Shown here piece after piece: positions 9,056-17,093 of a stretch of 64,000 bases of DNA (position 1 is the first letter of the stretch; every line of letters starts with the position of its first letter). Source of the DNA: Brachybacterium epidermidis. GTDB taxonomy: Bacteria; Actinomycetota; Actinomycetes; Actinomycetales; Dermabacteraceae. The stretch spans positions 1 through 64,000 of the forward strand of contig NZ_JADEYR010000014.1 of NCBI RefSeq assembly GCF_015209585.1, written 5' to 3'. Under the pieces are notes generated by a model. The model did not search any database. It was not told where the DNA came from and saw nothing but the letters and a program-made list of their open reading frames with translations. The position numbers and the translations under genes are program-made.

Positions 9056-9146
9056 GACCCTGACTGCTCGCTCAGACCCCGCCTCCTGACCCGAGTTCAG
9101 CATGCGGAGGCGAATCCCCGGCTCATTGCCGCCGCCCCACGCACAG

Positions 9147-9181
9147 CTGTGGCCCCCTCCGCATCACGGAGGGGGCCACAG
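9147..9181. terminator. perfect 15-bp hairpin between convergent genes
   Basis: Arms ctgtggccccctccg and its exact complement flank a 5-nt loop (catca). It lies between the paralogue gene (stop 9055, plus) and the Bax-inhibitor-like gene (stop 9257, minus) and can serve both. There is no strong T tract on either side, which is common in high-GC actinobacteria. Confidence 0.7.
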
Positions 9182-9256
9182 TGTCGTTGGCTTCGCGAGC
9201 ACCGAACCGTGGCTCAGCGCCCGGGTGCGCTCACCTTCACGCGGGAGCGCCGGAGG

Positions 9257-10150
9257 TCAGTCGCTGCCTCGCAGGATCGAAAGGATGCGCAGGATCTCGA
9301 TGTACATCCACACCATGGTGACCGCCAGGCCGAAGGCGCAGCGCCACGCGTAGGCACGCGGGGTGTGGCCGGAGGCGGCGCGCTGGACGTCCTCGAAGTC
9401 CATCACCAGGGAGTAGGAGGCCATCACCACGGCCAGGCCGCCGATGATCAGGCCGATGACGCCATCGCGCAGGCTCTGCCCGGCCAGGAGCACGAAGCCG
9501 ATGTTGACCAGGAGGAACAGCATGTAGGCGATCATCGCGACCATGAAGATCTTGGTGAGCACCGGGGAGGTGCGCAGGATGCCCATGCGGAAGAGCACCA
9601 GCACGGTGCCGGCCACCGCGAGGGTGCCGATCACGGCCTGGACGGCGATGCCCGGGTAGTACAGGTCGATCGAACCGCTGATCCCGCCCAGCAGCATGCC
9701 CTCGAAGACCGCGTACGCGAGCACCAGGATGGCGGAGGGCTGCTTCTTGAAGGAGTTGACCAGACCGAGGATGAAACCGCCGATCAGGCCGACGATGGTG
9801 GCGGCTCCGCCGATCAGCAGCCCCAGCTGCAGGCCCGACTCGCCCATGACGGCGCCGAGCAGGCGCGGGGTCACAGCGATGACGAAGCCGACCACCATGA
9901 TCACGCCGAGGGTGGCGGTGATGGCGTTGAGCGCATCGCGCATGGTCATGCGGCCGGTGTCGTGACCGGTGGCCGCCGGGCGGGCGTACATCGCCTCGAG
10001 CTGGTCGGTCTGCTGTGTCTGCTGCGCACCGAAGTCGGAGGACCACTGGGTCCCCTGGGGAGGGCCGGACTGGCCGAACTGCGGGCTGCTGAAGGACTGC
10101 CCCCGCTGAACGGCCTGGTCACGGCCGAAGATGACATTGTGGCGGGCCAT
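9257..10150 (-). CDS. Bax inhibitor-1/YccA-family membrane protein
   Basis: 297 residues from the ATG at 10150, preceded by GAGGAG. The first 75 residues are cytoplasmic and Gln/Ser-rich (FGQSGPPQGTQ); seven hydrophobic segments follow. The last part has the BI-1/COG4760 features: LVMDFEDVQRA with acidic residues facing the last helices, AYAWRCAFGLAVTMVWMYIE, and a final LRILSIL. Proteins of this fold are pH-sensitive calcium leak channels in the few characterised cases; in actinobacteria the role is untested. Single-gene unit. The 204 nt between it and the ABC operon hold nothing I recognise. Confidence 0.85.
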   Translation of the reverse strand: MARHNVIFGRDQAVQRGQSFSSPQFGQSGPPQGTQWSSDFGAQQTQQTDQLEAMYARPAATGHDTGRMTMRDALNAITATLGVIMVVGFVIAVTPRLLGAVMGESGLQLGLLIGGAATIVGLIGGFILGLVNSFKKQPSAILVLAYAVFEGMLLGGISGSIDLYYPGIAVQAVIGTLAVAGTVLVLFRMGILRTSPVLTKIFMVAMIAYMLFLLVNIGFVLLAGQSLRDGVIGLIIGGLAVVMASYSLVMDFEDVQRAASGHTPRAYAWRCAFGLAVTMVWMYIEILRILSILRGSD

Positions 10151-10354
10151 GATGCTCCTCGGGAAGATGGATCTGGACGGGGTCACGCGCCATCGCCTGG
10201 GGTTCCCCGGACAGGGCGATGGTCCTGACCTCCGGTCGGGATCAACTGTATAGGGTTCGCGTCCTCTCGTCCTGGAGGCAACCTGGACGTTCGCTCAGGG
10301 CATCCCGGTGCACCTCCCTGGGTGACCCAGTGGGCGGTGCCGGTCTCGGTCCTC

Positions 10355-11131
10355 TCACACCGAGCCGATGACCTCGCGGAACCGGCGCAGGCGCTCGTCC
10401 TCGCTGCGGAAGAACTCCTCCGGTGATCCGTCCTGCCGCACCTTCCCGCCCTCCAGGAACACCACGCGGTCCGCCACGCGACGGGCGAAGGCCAGGGAGT
10501 GGGTGACCACCACCAGGGTGCGGTTCTCCTGCGCCAGGGCGGCCAGCACCGCCACCACCTCGGCCGCCAGCTCGGGATCCAGGGCCGACGTCGGCTCGTC
10601 GAACAGCAGGAAGTCAGGATCCATGGCCAGCGCCCGGGCGATCGCGACACGCTGCTGCTGGCCGCCGGAGAGCCGATCCGGGTAGGAGTCGGCCTTGTCC
10701 GCCAGTCCCACCTTCGCCAGCAGCTCCCGGCCCAGGGCCTCTGCCTCGTCGCGGGAGCGGCCCAGGCTCTCGACGGGCGCCAGCGTGACGTTGCCCAGCG
10801 CCGTCAGGTGCGGGAACAGGTTGAACTGCTGGAACACCATCGTGGATCGGGAGCGGATCTCCCGCACCGTGCGCGGACTGATGCGTCCGCCCACGTCGAT
10901 CGGCCCGGAGCCCAGGTCGATCTGGCCGGCATCGGGCTTCTCCAGCAGGTTGATGCAGCGCAGCAGGGTCGACTTCCCGGATCCGGAGGGGCCCAGCAGC
11001 ACCGTGGTGCGACCGCGGGCGATCTCGAGGTCCACGTCGTCCAGGGCCACGAGGTCACCGAAGGTCTTGCGGATTCCGATCAACCGCAGCGGGTTGCGGG
11101 CATCGGCAGCGCGCAGATCAGCTGCGGACAT
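10355..11131 (-). CDS. polar amino acid ABC transporter ATP-binding protein
   Basis: 258 residues, a complete ABC ATPase of the GlnQ type: Walker A GPSGSGKST, Q-loop VFQQFNLF, signature LSGGQQQR, Walker B LLFDEPTSALD, H-loop VVTHS. It overlaps the end of the permease gene by 14 nt and lies last in an operon of binding protein, permease and ATPase, the usual set for uptake of a polar amino acid or a sulfur amino acid such as cystine. The neighbouring cystathionine-type enzyme makes a sulfur amino acid plausible but does not prove it. Confidence 0.93.
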   Translation of the reverse strand: MSAADLRAADARNPLRLIGIRKTFGDLVALDDVDLEIARGRTTVLLGPSGSGKSTLLRCINLLEKPDAGQIDLGSGPIDVGGRISPRTVREIRSRSTMVFQQFNLFPHLTALGNVTLAPVESLGRSRDEAEALGRELLAKVGLADKADSYPDRLSGGQQQRVAIARALAMDPDFLLFDEPTSALDPELAAEVVAVLAALAQENRTLVVVTHSLAFARRVADRVVFLEGGKVRQDGSPEEFFRSEDERLRRFREVIGSV

Positions 11132-11783
11132 GGGCGGACACCTTCTTCTCCAGGACGTTCTGGCCCAGGCTCAGCAGGGAGACCATCACCAGGTAGATCA
11201 GGGCCACCAGCGTGTACATGGCCATGGGCTCGAAAGTGCTGCCGGCGACCTGCCGGCCCACCTGGAACAGGTCCACCAAGGTGATGGCGAACACCAGGGA
11301 GGTGCCCTTGACCAGGTCGATGAAGTCGTTGGCCAGCGGGGGCAGCACGATCCGCATCGCCTGCGGCGCCACCACCCGGCGGAACGGGGTGGCGCGCGAG
11401 AGGTTCAGGGTCTGGGCGGCCTCGAACTGCCCGCGCGGGAGCGACAGGATGGAGGCGCGCACCGCCTCGGAGGCGTAGGCACCGGTGTTCAGCGCGAGAG
11501 TGACCACGGCCGCCGGGAACGCATCGAGGCTGATGCCCAGGCTGGGCAGGCCGAAGTACACGATGAACAGCTGCACCACCAGCGGCGTGCCGCGAAACAC
11601 CTGCACGTACGCCCAGGCCAGTGCCTTCAGCGGCGCGGGCCCGTACAGCCGTACCAGTGCCACCACCACCGCGACCACCAGGGCGATCGCGAAGGAGATC
11701 AGCGACAGCGGGATCGTGACCTCGACGGCTGCCCGCAGCAGGCGCGGCAGCGACTGCAGCCACAGCTCCAGGAAGCCGGGCAT
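11118..11783 (-). CDS. polar amino acid ABC transporter permease
   Basis: 221 residues with about five transmembrane helices of the HisM/GlnP type. The coupling loop EAAQTLNLSRATPFRRVVAP carries the EAA motif that docks on the ATPase, and RGTPLVVQLF is the family signature in the second third. It sits 4 nt after the binding-protein gene and overlaps the ATPase gene, so the three are co-translated. Only one permease is present, so it should work as a homodimer. Confidence 0.93.
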   Translation of the reverse strand: MPGFLELWLQSLPRLLRAAVEVTIPLSLISFAIALVVAVVVALVRLYGPAPLKALAWAYVQVFRGTPLVVQLFIVYFGLPSLGISLDAFPAAVVTLALNTGAYASEAVRASILSLPRGQFEAAQTLNLSRATPFRRVVAPQAMRIVLPPLANDFIDLVKGTSLVFAITLVDLFQVGRQVAGSTFEPMAMYTLVALIYLVMVSLLSLGQNVLEKKVSAHVRS

Positions 11784-11787
11784 CCCC

Positions 11788-12673
11788 TCAGGCCTCCGGG
11801 GTGATGTCCTGGCCCACCCACTGCTCGTAGATGGCGGCCAGCGAGCCGTCCTCCTTCATGCCGGCGAGGATCTCGTCGACCGCATCCAGGAGGGGCTGCT
11901 GCTCCTGCTGCATGATCACGCCGACGGTGACGTCGGTGGGCAGTTCGGCGTCCAGCAGGCGGAAGGCCGCATCGGGGTGCTCCTCCTGGTAGGTCTGGAA
12001 GGAGATGAAGTCGTTGGCGGTGGCGTCCACGCGGCCCTGCACCACCAGCTCGATGGCCTCGGCGAATCCCTGGACGGGGACGATCTCGGCGCCCAGCTTC
12101 TCCATCTGCTGGGCCCAGTTGCTGGTGGCGGTCTGGGCCGAGCGCTTGCCCTCGAGCTCCTCCGCGGCCTGCACCTCGGAGTCCTCCGGCACGGCGATGC
12201 GGCCGATGGACTGCGCGTACGGCTCGGTGAAGGCGTACTTCTGCTGACGCTCCTCGGTGATGCCCACGTTGTTGATCACCAGGTCGTAGCGGTCCACGTC
12301 GAGGCCTGCGATCAGGGAGTCCCATTCGGTCTCGATGTACTCCGGGGTCACGCCGAGGCCCTCGGCGATCTTGTCGGCGATGTCCTTCTCGAAGCCGACG
12401 AGCTCGCCGGAGTCGTCGTGGAAGGCGTAGGGCCGGTAGGTGCCCTCCAGGCCGATGCGGATCGAGCCGTTCTCCTGGATGCGGGCGAGGATGTCCTCGT
12501 CGACGGAGCCTCCGCCGCCCCCGCCGTCCGAGCCGCCGGAGCCTCCGGGGCCGCCGCTCCGCGGGTCGGGTCCTCGAGCCGCAGGCGGCCAGCAGGGCGG
12601 CGATCGAGCAGCCGCCGGCGGTCAGGGCGATGCGGCGGGTGGGGCGCGGGCGGGGAGCAGAGCTGCTGTTCAT
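11788..12673 (-). CDS. amino acid ABC transporter substrate-binding lipoprotein (apparent frameshift)
   Basis: ATG at 12673, with AAGGA upstream, starts MNSSSAPRPRPTRR, a Tat-like basic region, then the lipobox LLAAC. The mature protein continues in another frame from about 12560: a Gly/Ser linker, VDEDILARIQENGSIRIG, then LEGTYRPYAF and the type-II SBP core (DLVINNVGITEER, FAEAIELVVQGRVDA, YEQWVGQDITPEA). The switch lies between TGC GGC TCG AGG (about 12580) and the linker, in GACCCGACCCGCGG, and needs one extra base removed or two added. Both halves have good codon use, so this is either a sequencing slip or a recent mutation. If real, the transporter has no working binding protein. Confidence 0.8.
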
Positions 12674-12790
12674 GGAGAGTCCTTCGGTGGTGGGTCCGGT
12701 GCTCGGGCGGGGCGTTTCGGGGTCAGCGGGCAGTGGTGGGGCCGGACCAGACCTGGGGTTCGGCCGGCGGCAGGGACCTGGACCCGGGGG

Positions 12791-13924
12791 TCAGCGAGCG
12801 GAGGCGAGGGCCTGCGCGAGGTCCTCGAGCAGGTCGTCGATGTTCTCGATGCCGACCGAGAGCCGCAGCAGCTCATCGGAGATGCCGGCGGTGGCACGGG
12901 CCTCGGGGGTCATGGCCTCGTGGGTCATGGTGGCGGGGCGGCAGATCAGCGACTCGACCCCACCCAGGCTCACCGCGTACACGGGGTAGCGCAGGGCTTC
13001 CACGAACCGCACGCGGTCCAGCCCCGCAGCGAGCTCGAAGGAGAGCACGGCGCCGGGACCGTCGGCCTGGGAGGCGTGGATGCGGGCCTCCTGCTCGCTG
13101 TGGGAACCGGGGAAGAACACCGTCGTCACGTCGTCGCGGTCCCGCAGGAACTCGGCGATGGCCCGGGCGTTGTCCTGCTGGCGCTCGAGCCGCAGGGGCA
13201 GGGTCTTGATCGCCTGGATCAGGCGGAAGGAGTCCGATGGCGACAGCACGCCGCCCTGGGCCTTCTGCGCCAGCGCGTACGCCTCGGCGAGCGCGGGATC
13301 ACTGGTGGTGACCACGCCGGCCAGCAGGTCGGAGTGCCCGGCGAGGTACTTGGTGGCCGACTGCACCACCACGTCGGCACCGAGCTCGAGCGGGCGCTGC
13401 AGCACCGGTGTCATGAAGGTGTTGTCCACGGCCACCAGGGCGCCGTGACGGTGCGCGAGCTCGACCAGGCGACGCAGATCGGTGACTCGCAGGGTGGGGT
13501 TGGCGGGCGTCTCGACGAACACCATGCGGGTGGCGGGAGTGAAGTCCTCATCGGTGAGGGCGCCGAGGTCGTCGACGTAGCGTCCGGTGAGTCCGCGGGC
13601 GGGGAACACCTTGTCCACGAAGCGGAAGGTTCCTCCGTACACACTGGTCGGCAGCAGCACCTCGTCCCCCACCTCGAGGGTGGAGAACACGGCGGCGGTG
13701 GCGGCCATGCCGGTGGCGAAGGCGAAGCCGTGCTCGGCGCCGTCCAGCGCGGCCAGCACCTGCTCGAGCTGGGCGCGGGTGGGGTTGGAGCCGCGCTGGT
13801 AGGCGTAGCCGCCGTCATCGGTGGCGGCATCGAGCTCGAAGGTGGATGCAAGGTGCACCGGGGGGACGACAGCTCCGTGCTCGTGGTCCCTCAGCGTCTG
13901 TACGGCGACGGTCTGGATGTGCAC
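12791..13924 (-). CDS. cystathionine gamma-synthase/lyase-family PLP enzyme
   Basis: 377 residues, full length for the Cys/Met metabolism PLP family. The PLP lysine lies in QSATKYLAGHSD, the cofactor-phosphate region in AFATGMAAT, and VAVDNTF supplies the ring-stacking Asp; YQRGSNPTR is the tyrosine/arginine loop reaching into the partner subunit. MetB, MetC and MccB cannot be told apart by eye: the C-terminal SLGGVESLICRPATMTH is shared. It starts with GTG at 13924 after GGAGG at 6 nt. A promoter at 13988-14016 and two 20-bp tandem repeats in the leader precede it. It lies next to the amino acid ABC operon, so sulfur amino acid use is the likely theme. Confidence 0.88.
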   Translation of the reverse strand: MHIQTVAVQTLRDHEHGAVVPPVHLASTFELDAATDDGGYAYQRGSNPTRAQLEQVLAALDGAEHGFAFATGMAATAAVFSTLEVGDEVLLPTSVYGGTFRFVDKVFPARGLTGRYVDDLGALTDEDFTPATRMVFVETPANPTLRVTDLRRLVELAHRHGALVAVDNTFMTPVLQRPLELGADVVVQSATKYLAGHSDLLAGVVTTSDPALAEAYALAQKAQGGVLSPSDSFRLIQAIKTLPLRLERQQDNARAIAEFLRDRDDVTTVFFPGSHSEQEARIHASQADGPGAVLSFELAAGLDRVRFVEALRYPVYAVSLGGVESLICRPATMTHEAMTPEARATAGISDELLRLSVGIENIDDLLEDLAQALASAR

Positions 13925-13936
13925 GAGTGCCTCCGC

Positions 13937-13976
13937 TTCTCAGGTGTGGGGTCGATTTCTCAGGTGTGGGGTCGAT
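13937..13976 (-). repeat. two perfect 20-bp tandem repeats in the leader of the PLP-enzyme gene
   Basis: The unit ttctcaggtgtggggtcgat occurs at 13937-13956 and again at 13957-13976 with no mismatch. On the coding strand each copy reads ATCGACCCCACACCTGAGAA. Given the predicted promoter, both lie in the 5' untranslated region just before the ribosome binding site. Confidence 0.9.
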
Positions 13977-13987
13977 CGAACGCTCAC

Positions 13988-14016
13988 ACCCTAAGCACGA
14001 TTTATGACAGACCCAA
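13988..14016 (-). promoter_or_regulatory. predicted sigma-70-type promoter of the cystathionine-family gene
   Basis: On the minus strand TTGGGT (14016-14011) and TAGGGT (13993-13988) are separated by 17 nt. The -10 fits the actinobacterial TAnnnT consensus. The transcript would start near 13981, leaving a leader of about 57 nt that holds the two 20-bp repeats. An outer GTTCACAC/GTGTGAGC partial inverted repeat frames the promoter. Confidence 0.5.
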
Positions 14017-14072
14017 GTTCTCCATGACGATGTGTGAACCACCAAACGCTCCCCGCGGGCCGACGCCGGCGC

Positions 14073-14810
14073 TCAGGCGGGGCGAGGCCCGAAGATCGCC
14101 GATCCGACGCGCACAATGGTGGCGCCCTCCTCGACCGCGATCTCGAGGTCGCCGCTCATGCCCATGCTCAGCTGCTCGAAGTCGTCCAGGCCCAGCCGTT
14201 CCCGCACCTCGTCGCGCAGTTCCCGCAGGGACCGCAGCGATGCCCGCACCGCCGCGTCGTCACTGGTGTTGGCTCCGATGGTCATCAGGCCCACGGGCCG
14301 CAGCACCTGACTCCCCCTCAGTCGCTGCACCACGGGGATGACCGCTTCCGGCGTGGGGTCGTAGCCGCCCTTGGACTCCTCTCCCGAGGTGTTGACCTGC
14401 ACCAGCACCTCCCGATGCAGCCCGGCCATCTCGGCGCGGCGCTCCAGGGCCTCGGCGATGTCATCGCGATCCACGCTGTGGATCAGCTCGGCGAACGCCA
14501 CCACGTCCCGTGCCTTGTTGGTCTGCAGGCGGCCGATGAAGTGCCGCGGCACCCCGTTGCCTGCCAGCAGCGGGTCCTCGTGCTTGGCCATCTCCTGCGC
14601 CCGGTTCTCTCCCACCGCGATCGTGCGCCCGCGCTCCCGCAGCACTTCGATCACCGCGGCGATCTGCTGGGGGGTTCGGGTCTTGGTCGCCAGCAGCACG
14701 GTGATGCCCGCACCGTCACGACCTGCCTGGGTCGCAGCGGAATCGATGCGCGAGAGCACCTCGTCGATGCGTGAGACGAGTTGGGGGCCGACAGGGAATG
14801 GGGCAGTCAT
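14073..14810 (-). CDS. YggS/PLPBP-family pyridoxal phosphate homeostasis protein
   Basis: 245 residues with the single-domain alanine-racemase-like barrel. The PLP lysine is in VLLATKTR near residue 43, followed by VGENRAQEM, HFIGRLQTNKAR and the phosphate-binding end LSMGMSGDLEIAVEEGATIVRVGSAIFG, written here in pieces of the family pattern. These proteins keep free PLP in balance and affect amino acid pools; no catalytic activity is known. In many actinobacteria this gene lies by ftsZ; here it sits beside a PLP enzyme instead. Start ATG 14810 has no ribosome binding site; CACAAT lies 7 nt before it, and an ATG 9 nt upstream is the alternative. Confidence 0.88.
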   Translation of the reverse strand: MTAPFPVGPQLVSRIDEVLSRIDSAATQAGRDGAGITVLLATKTRTPQQIAAVIEVLRERGRTIAVGENRAQEMAKHEDPLLAGNGVPRHFIGRLQTNKARDVVAFAELIHSVDRDDIAEALERRAEMAGLHREVLVQVNTSGEESKGGYDPTPEAVIPVVQRLRGSQVLRPVGLMTIGANTSDDAAVRASLRSLRELRDEVRERLGLDDFEQLSMGMSGDLEIAVEEGATIVRVGSAIFGPRPA

Positions 14811-14972
14811 GGTTCCCATTGTGGACCGGACCCGACGCCGGATGGGTGCTGTCGTGCCACCGCAGGGGCCGCGGAGGCCGCGGTCAGGTCCCCCGCATCC
14901 ATCGTTCGATGGATCTGCGCTTCCCTCTACCGCGCGATGTCCGGCCGGGACCCGCCGCGGTTGACTGCAGGC

Positions 14973-17093
14973 ATGAACCATTCCCTGTCCTCCCTGCTCA
15001 CCTCGCGCCGCGGCGCCTGGGCCGTGCTGACCATCGCCCTGGTGCTGACGGTGGCGCTGTTCGGTCTGCTGAGCGGCGCCGAGGCCCCCGCTCGCAGCAC
15101 CCATGCCCCGGTGGATTCCGAATCGGCGCGGGTAAGTGCCCTGTTGGAGCAGTTCCCGGATGCAGACCACCAGTCGGTGCTGGTGGTGGCCACCCGAGCC
15201 GATGGCGGCTCCCTCGGAGCCGACGATCTGCAGGCACTGGACGGCCTGCTGCCCCCTCTCGCCGAGCACACGGCAGCTGACCCCTCGGGGCCGGTGGTGA
15301 GCGAGGACGGGCAGGCAGCCCTGCTGATCGCCCCGATCACCCTGGGGGCGGACAACTCCGAGACGGCCCAGACCATCAGCGACCTGCGCACCACCCTTGC
15401 GGATCACGCGATCGAAGGAGTCTCCCTGCAGGTCACCGGCGGTCCCGCCTTCGGGGCCGATATCGCCTCCGCTTTCGACGGCGCGGACTTCACCTTGCTG
15501 GCAGTGACGATCTTCATCGTGGCGGCCCTCCTGATCCTCACCTACCGCTCACCCGTGCTGTGGCTGGTGCCGCTGGTGGTGATCGTGCTGGCCGACGGCC
15601 TCGCCGGCCGAGTCACCGCCGCAGTGGGTGCCCACTGGGGTCTCCAGTTCGACGCCGGCATCATCAGCGTCCTGGTGTTCGGCGCTGGCACCAACTACGC
15701 GCTGCTGCTGATCTCCCGGTACCGCGAGGAGCTGCAGGCCGAACCCGATCACCGTGCAGCGCTGGCCCGTGCCTGGCGAGGCGTGGCGCCCGCGGTGATG
15801 GCATCGAACGCAACGGTCGTGCTGGCGCTGCTGACCCTGTTGCTGGCAGCGATCCCCCTGACCCGCGGCCTCGCCATCCCGGCCGCGATCGGGCTGCTGA
15901 TCGCAATGGCCTCGGTTCTGCTGGTGCTGCCGCCGCTGCTGGCGGTCTGCGGGCGCCGGGTGTTCTGGCCGTTCGTGCCGACAGTGGATGGCGGCGGTCA
16001 CCGCTCCCGAGCCGGCGCCTGGCGCACGGTGGCCGGCGCCGTGGTGCGCCGACCCGTCATCGCGCTGACCGCCTCCCTCGCCCTGCTCGGCGTGATGGCC
16101 ACTGGCCTGCTGGGCACAACGGTGGGTCTGGACCAGGCAGATCGGTTCCGTGTGGAGTCGGAATCCGCGGCGGGCCTGGAGGTGCTCTCGGAACACTTCC
16201 CGCCCGGGGAAGCAGCGCCGATCCTCGTGGTCACCGCACCCGGCAGCGTCGAGCAGGTGGTTGAGGCGGCTCAGGGCATGGACGGGGTGGTGCGGGCTCA
16301 TCCCCTGGCAGTGAAGGAGGACGGCTCGCTGGCATCGGTGATGGTCACGAGTGAGTACGCGCCCGGGACCGAGCAGAGCCTGGACCAGGTGCGCGAGCTG
16401 CGCAAGCAGGTGCATGCGATCGATGGAGCCGACGCCCTGGTGGGCGGCAGCGTGGCGAGCGATCTGGATGCCCGTGAAGGGAACCGCGCGGACCTGCTGC
16501 TGGTGGCGCCGCTGATCCTGGCGGTCACCTTCGTGGTGCTCCTGGTGCTGCTGCGTTCGGCAGTCGCCCCGGTGCTGCTGCTGATGGTGAACCTGGCCAG
16601 CACCGTCGCCGCGATCGGGGCCGGCGCGTGGCTGAGCCGGATGCTGCTGGAGCAGCAGGCCCTGGACCCCCAGGTGCCGATCCTGGCGTTCCTGTTCCTG
16701 GTGGCCCTGGGCATCGACTACACGATCTTCCTGGTGCACAGGGCGCGCTCCGAGGCCGGGGCCTGGGGCACGCGGCGCGGGATGGTGGAGGCAGTCACCC
16801 ACACCGGTGGGGTGATCACCAGTGCCGGCATCGTGCTGGCCGCGGTGTTCGCGGCACTCGGCGTGCTGCCATTGGTCACCCTGGCGCAGCTGGGCCTGGT
16901 GGTGGGCGTGGGCGTGGTGGTGGACACCCTGGTGGTGCGCACCGTGATGGTTCCGGCGATCTTCTCCCTGGTGGGGGACCGGATCTGGTGGCCGGGGCGC
17001 CCCGCGCCCGCGACCTCCCCAAGTGGTCATGCCCTGCTCGACAGCGCAGAATCGAACCATGAGCCTCGTCCAGACGCCCCTGCGCAGGCCTGA
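14973..17093 (+). CDS. MMPL-family RND-type membrane transporter
   Basis: 706 residues with the two-fold MMPL plan: one N-terminal helix, an exported domain, five or six helices (about 180-370), one helix near 400, a second exported domain and a final helix bundle (about 520-690). The proton-relay motif of the first bundle appears as GAGTNYALLLISRYRE and that of the second as GIDYTIFLVHRAR, the classic GxxxDY position being N-Y in the first and D-Y in the second. MMPL proteins export lipids, drugs or siderophores. It begins MNHSLSSLL at the ATG at 14973, with TTGACT exactly 6 nt before it, and its end overlaps the histidine kinase gene by 35 nt, suggesting the two-component system governs or senses its cargo. 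Confidence 0.88.
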   Translation: MNHSLSSLLTSRRGAWAVLTIALVLTVALFGLLSGAEAPARSTHAPVDSESARVSALLEQFPDADHQSVLVVATRADGGSLGADDLQALDGLLPPLAEHTAADPSGPVVSEDGQAALLIAPITLGADNSETAQTISDLRTTLADHAIEGVSLQVTGGPAFGADIASAFDGADFTLLAVTIFIVAALLILTYRSPVLWLVPLVVIVLADGLAGRVTAAVGAHWGLQFDAGIISVLVFGAGTNYALLLISRYREELQAEPDHRAALARAWRGVAPAVMASNATVVLALLTLLLAAIPLTRGLAIPAAIGLLIAMASVLLVLPPLLAVCGRRVFWPFVPTVDGGGHRSRAGAWRTVAGAVVRRPVIALTASLALLGVMATGLLGTTVGLDQADRFRVESESAAGLEVLSEHFPPGEAAPILVVTAPGSVEQVVEAAQGMDGVVRAHPLAVKEDGSLASVMVTSEYAPGTEQSLDQVRELRKQVHAIDGADALVGGSVASDLDAREGNRADLLLVAPLILAVTFVVLLVLLRSAVAPVLLLMVNLASTVAAIGAGAWLSRMLLEQQALDPQVPILAFLFLVALGIDYTIFLVHRARSEAGAWGTRRGMVEAVTHTGGVITSAGIVLAAVFAALGVLPLVTLAQLGLVVGVGVVVDTLVVRTVMVPAIFSLVGDRIWWPGRPAPATSPSGHALLDSAESNHEPRPDAPAQA

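Noticed and set aside
7025-9103. Minus-strand extension of the thiD frame across both paralogue genes
   Set aside because: It has no ThiD homology before 7024 and overlaps two genes with membrane helices and ribosome binding sites.
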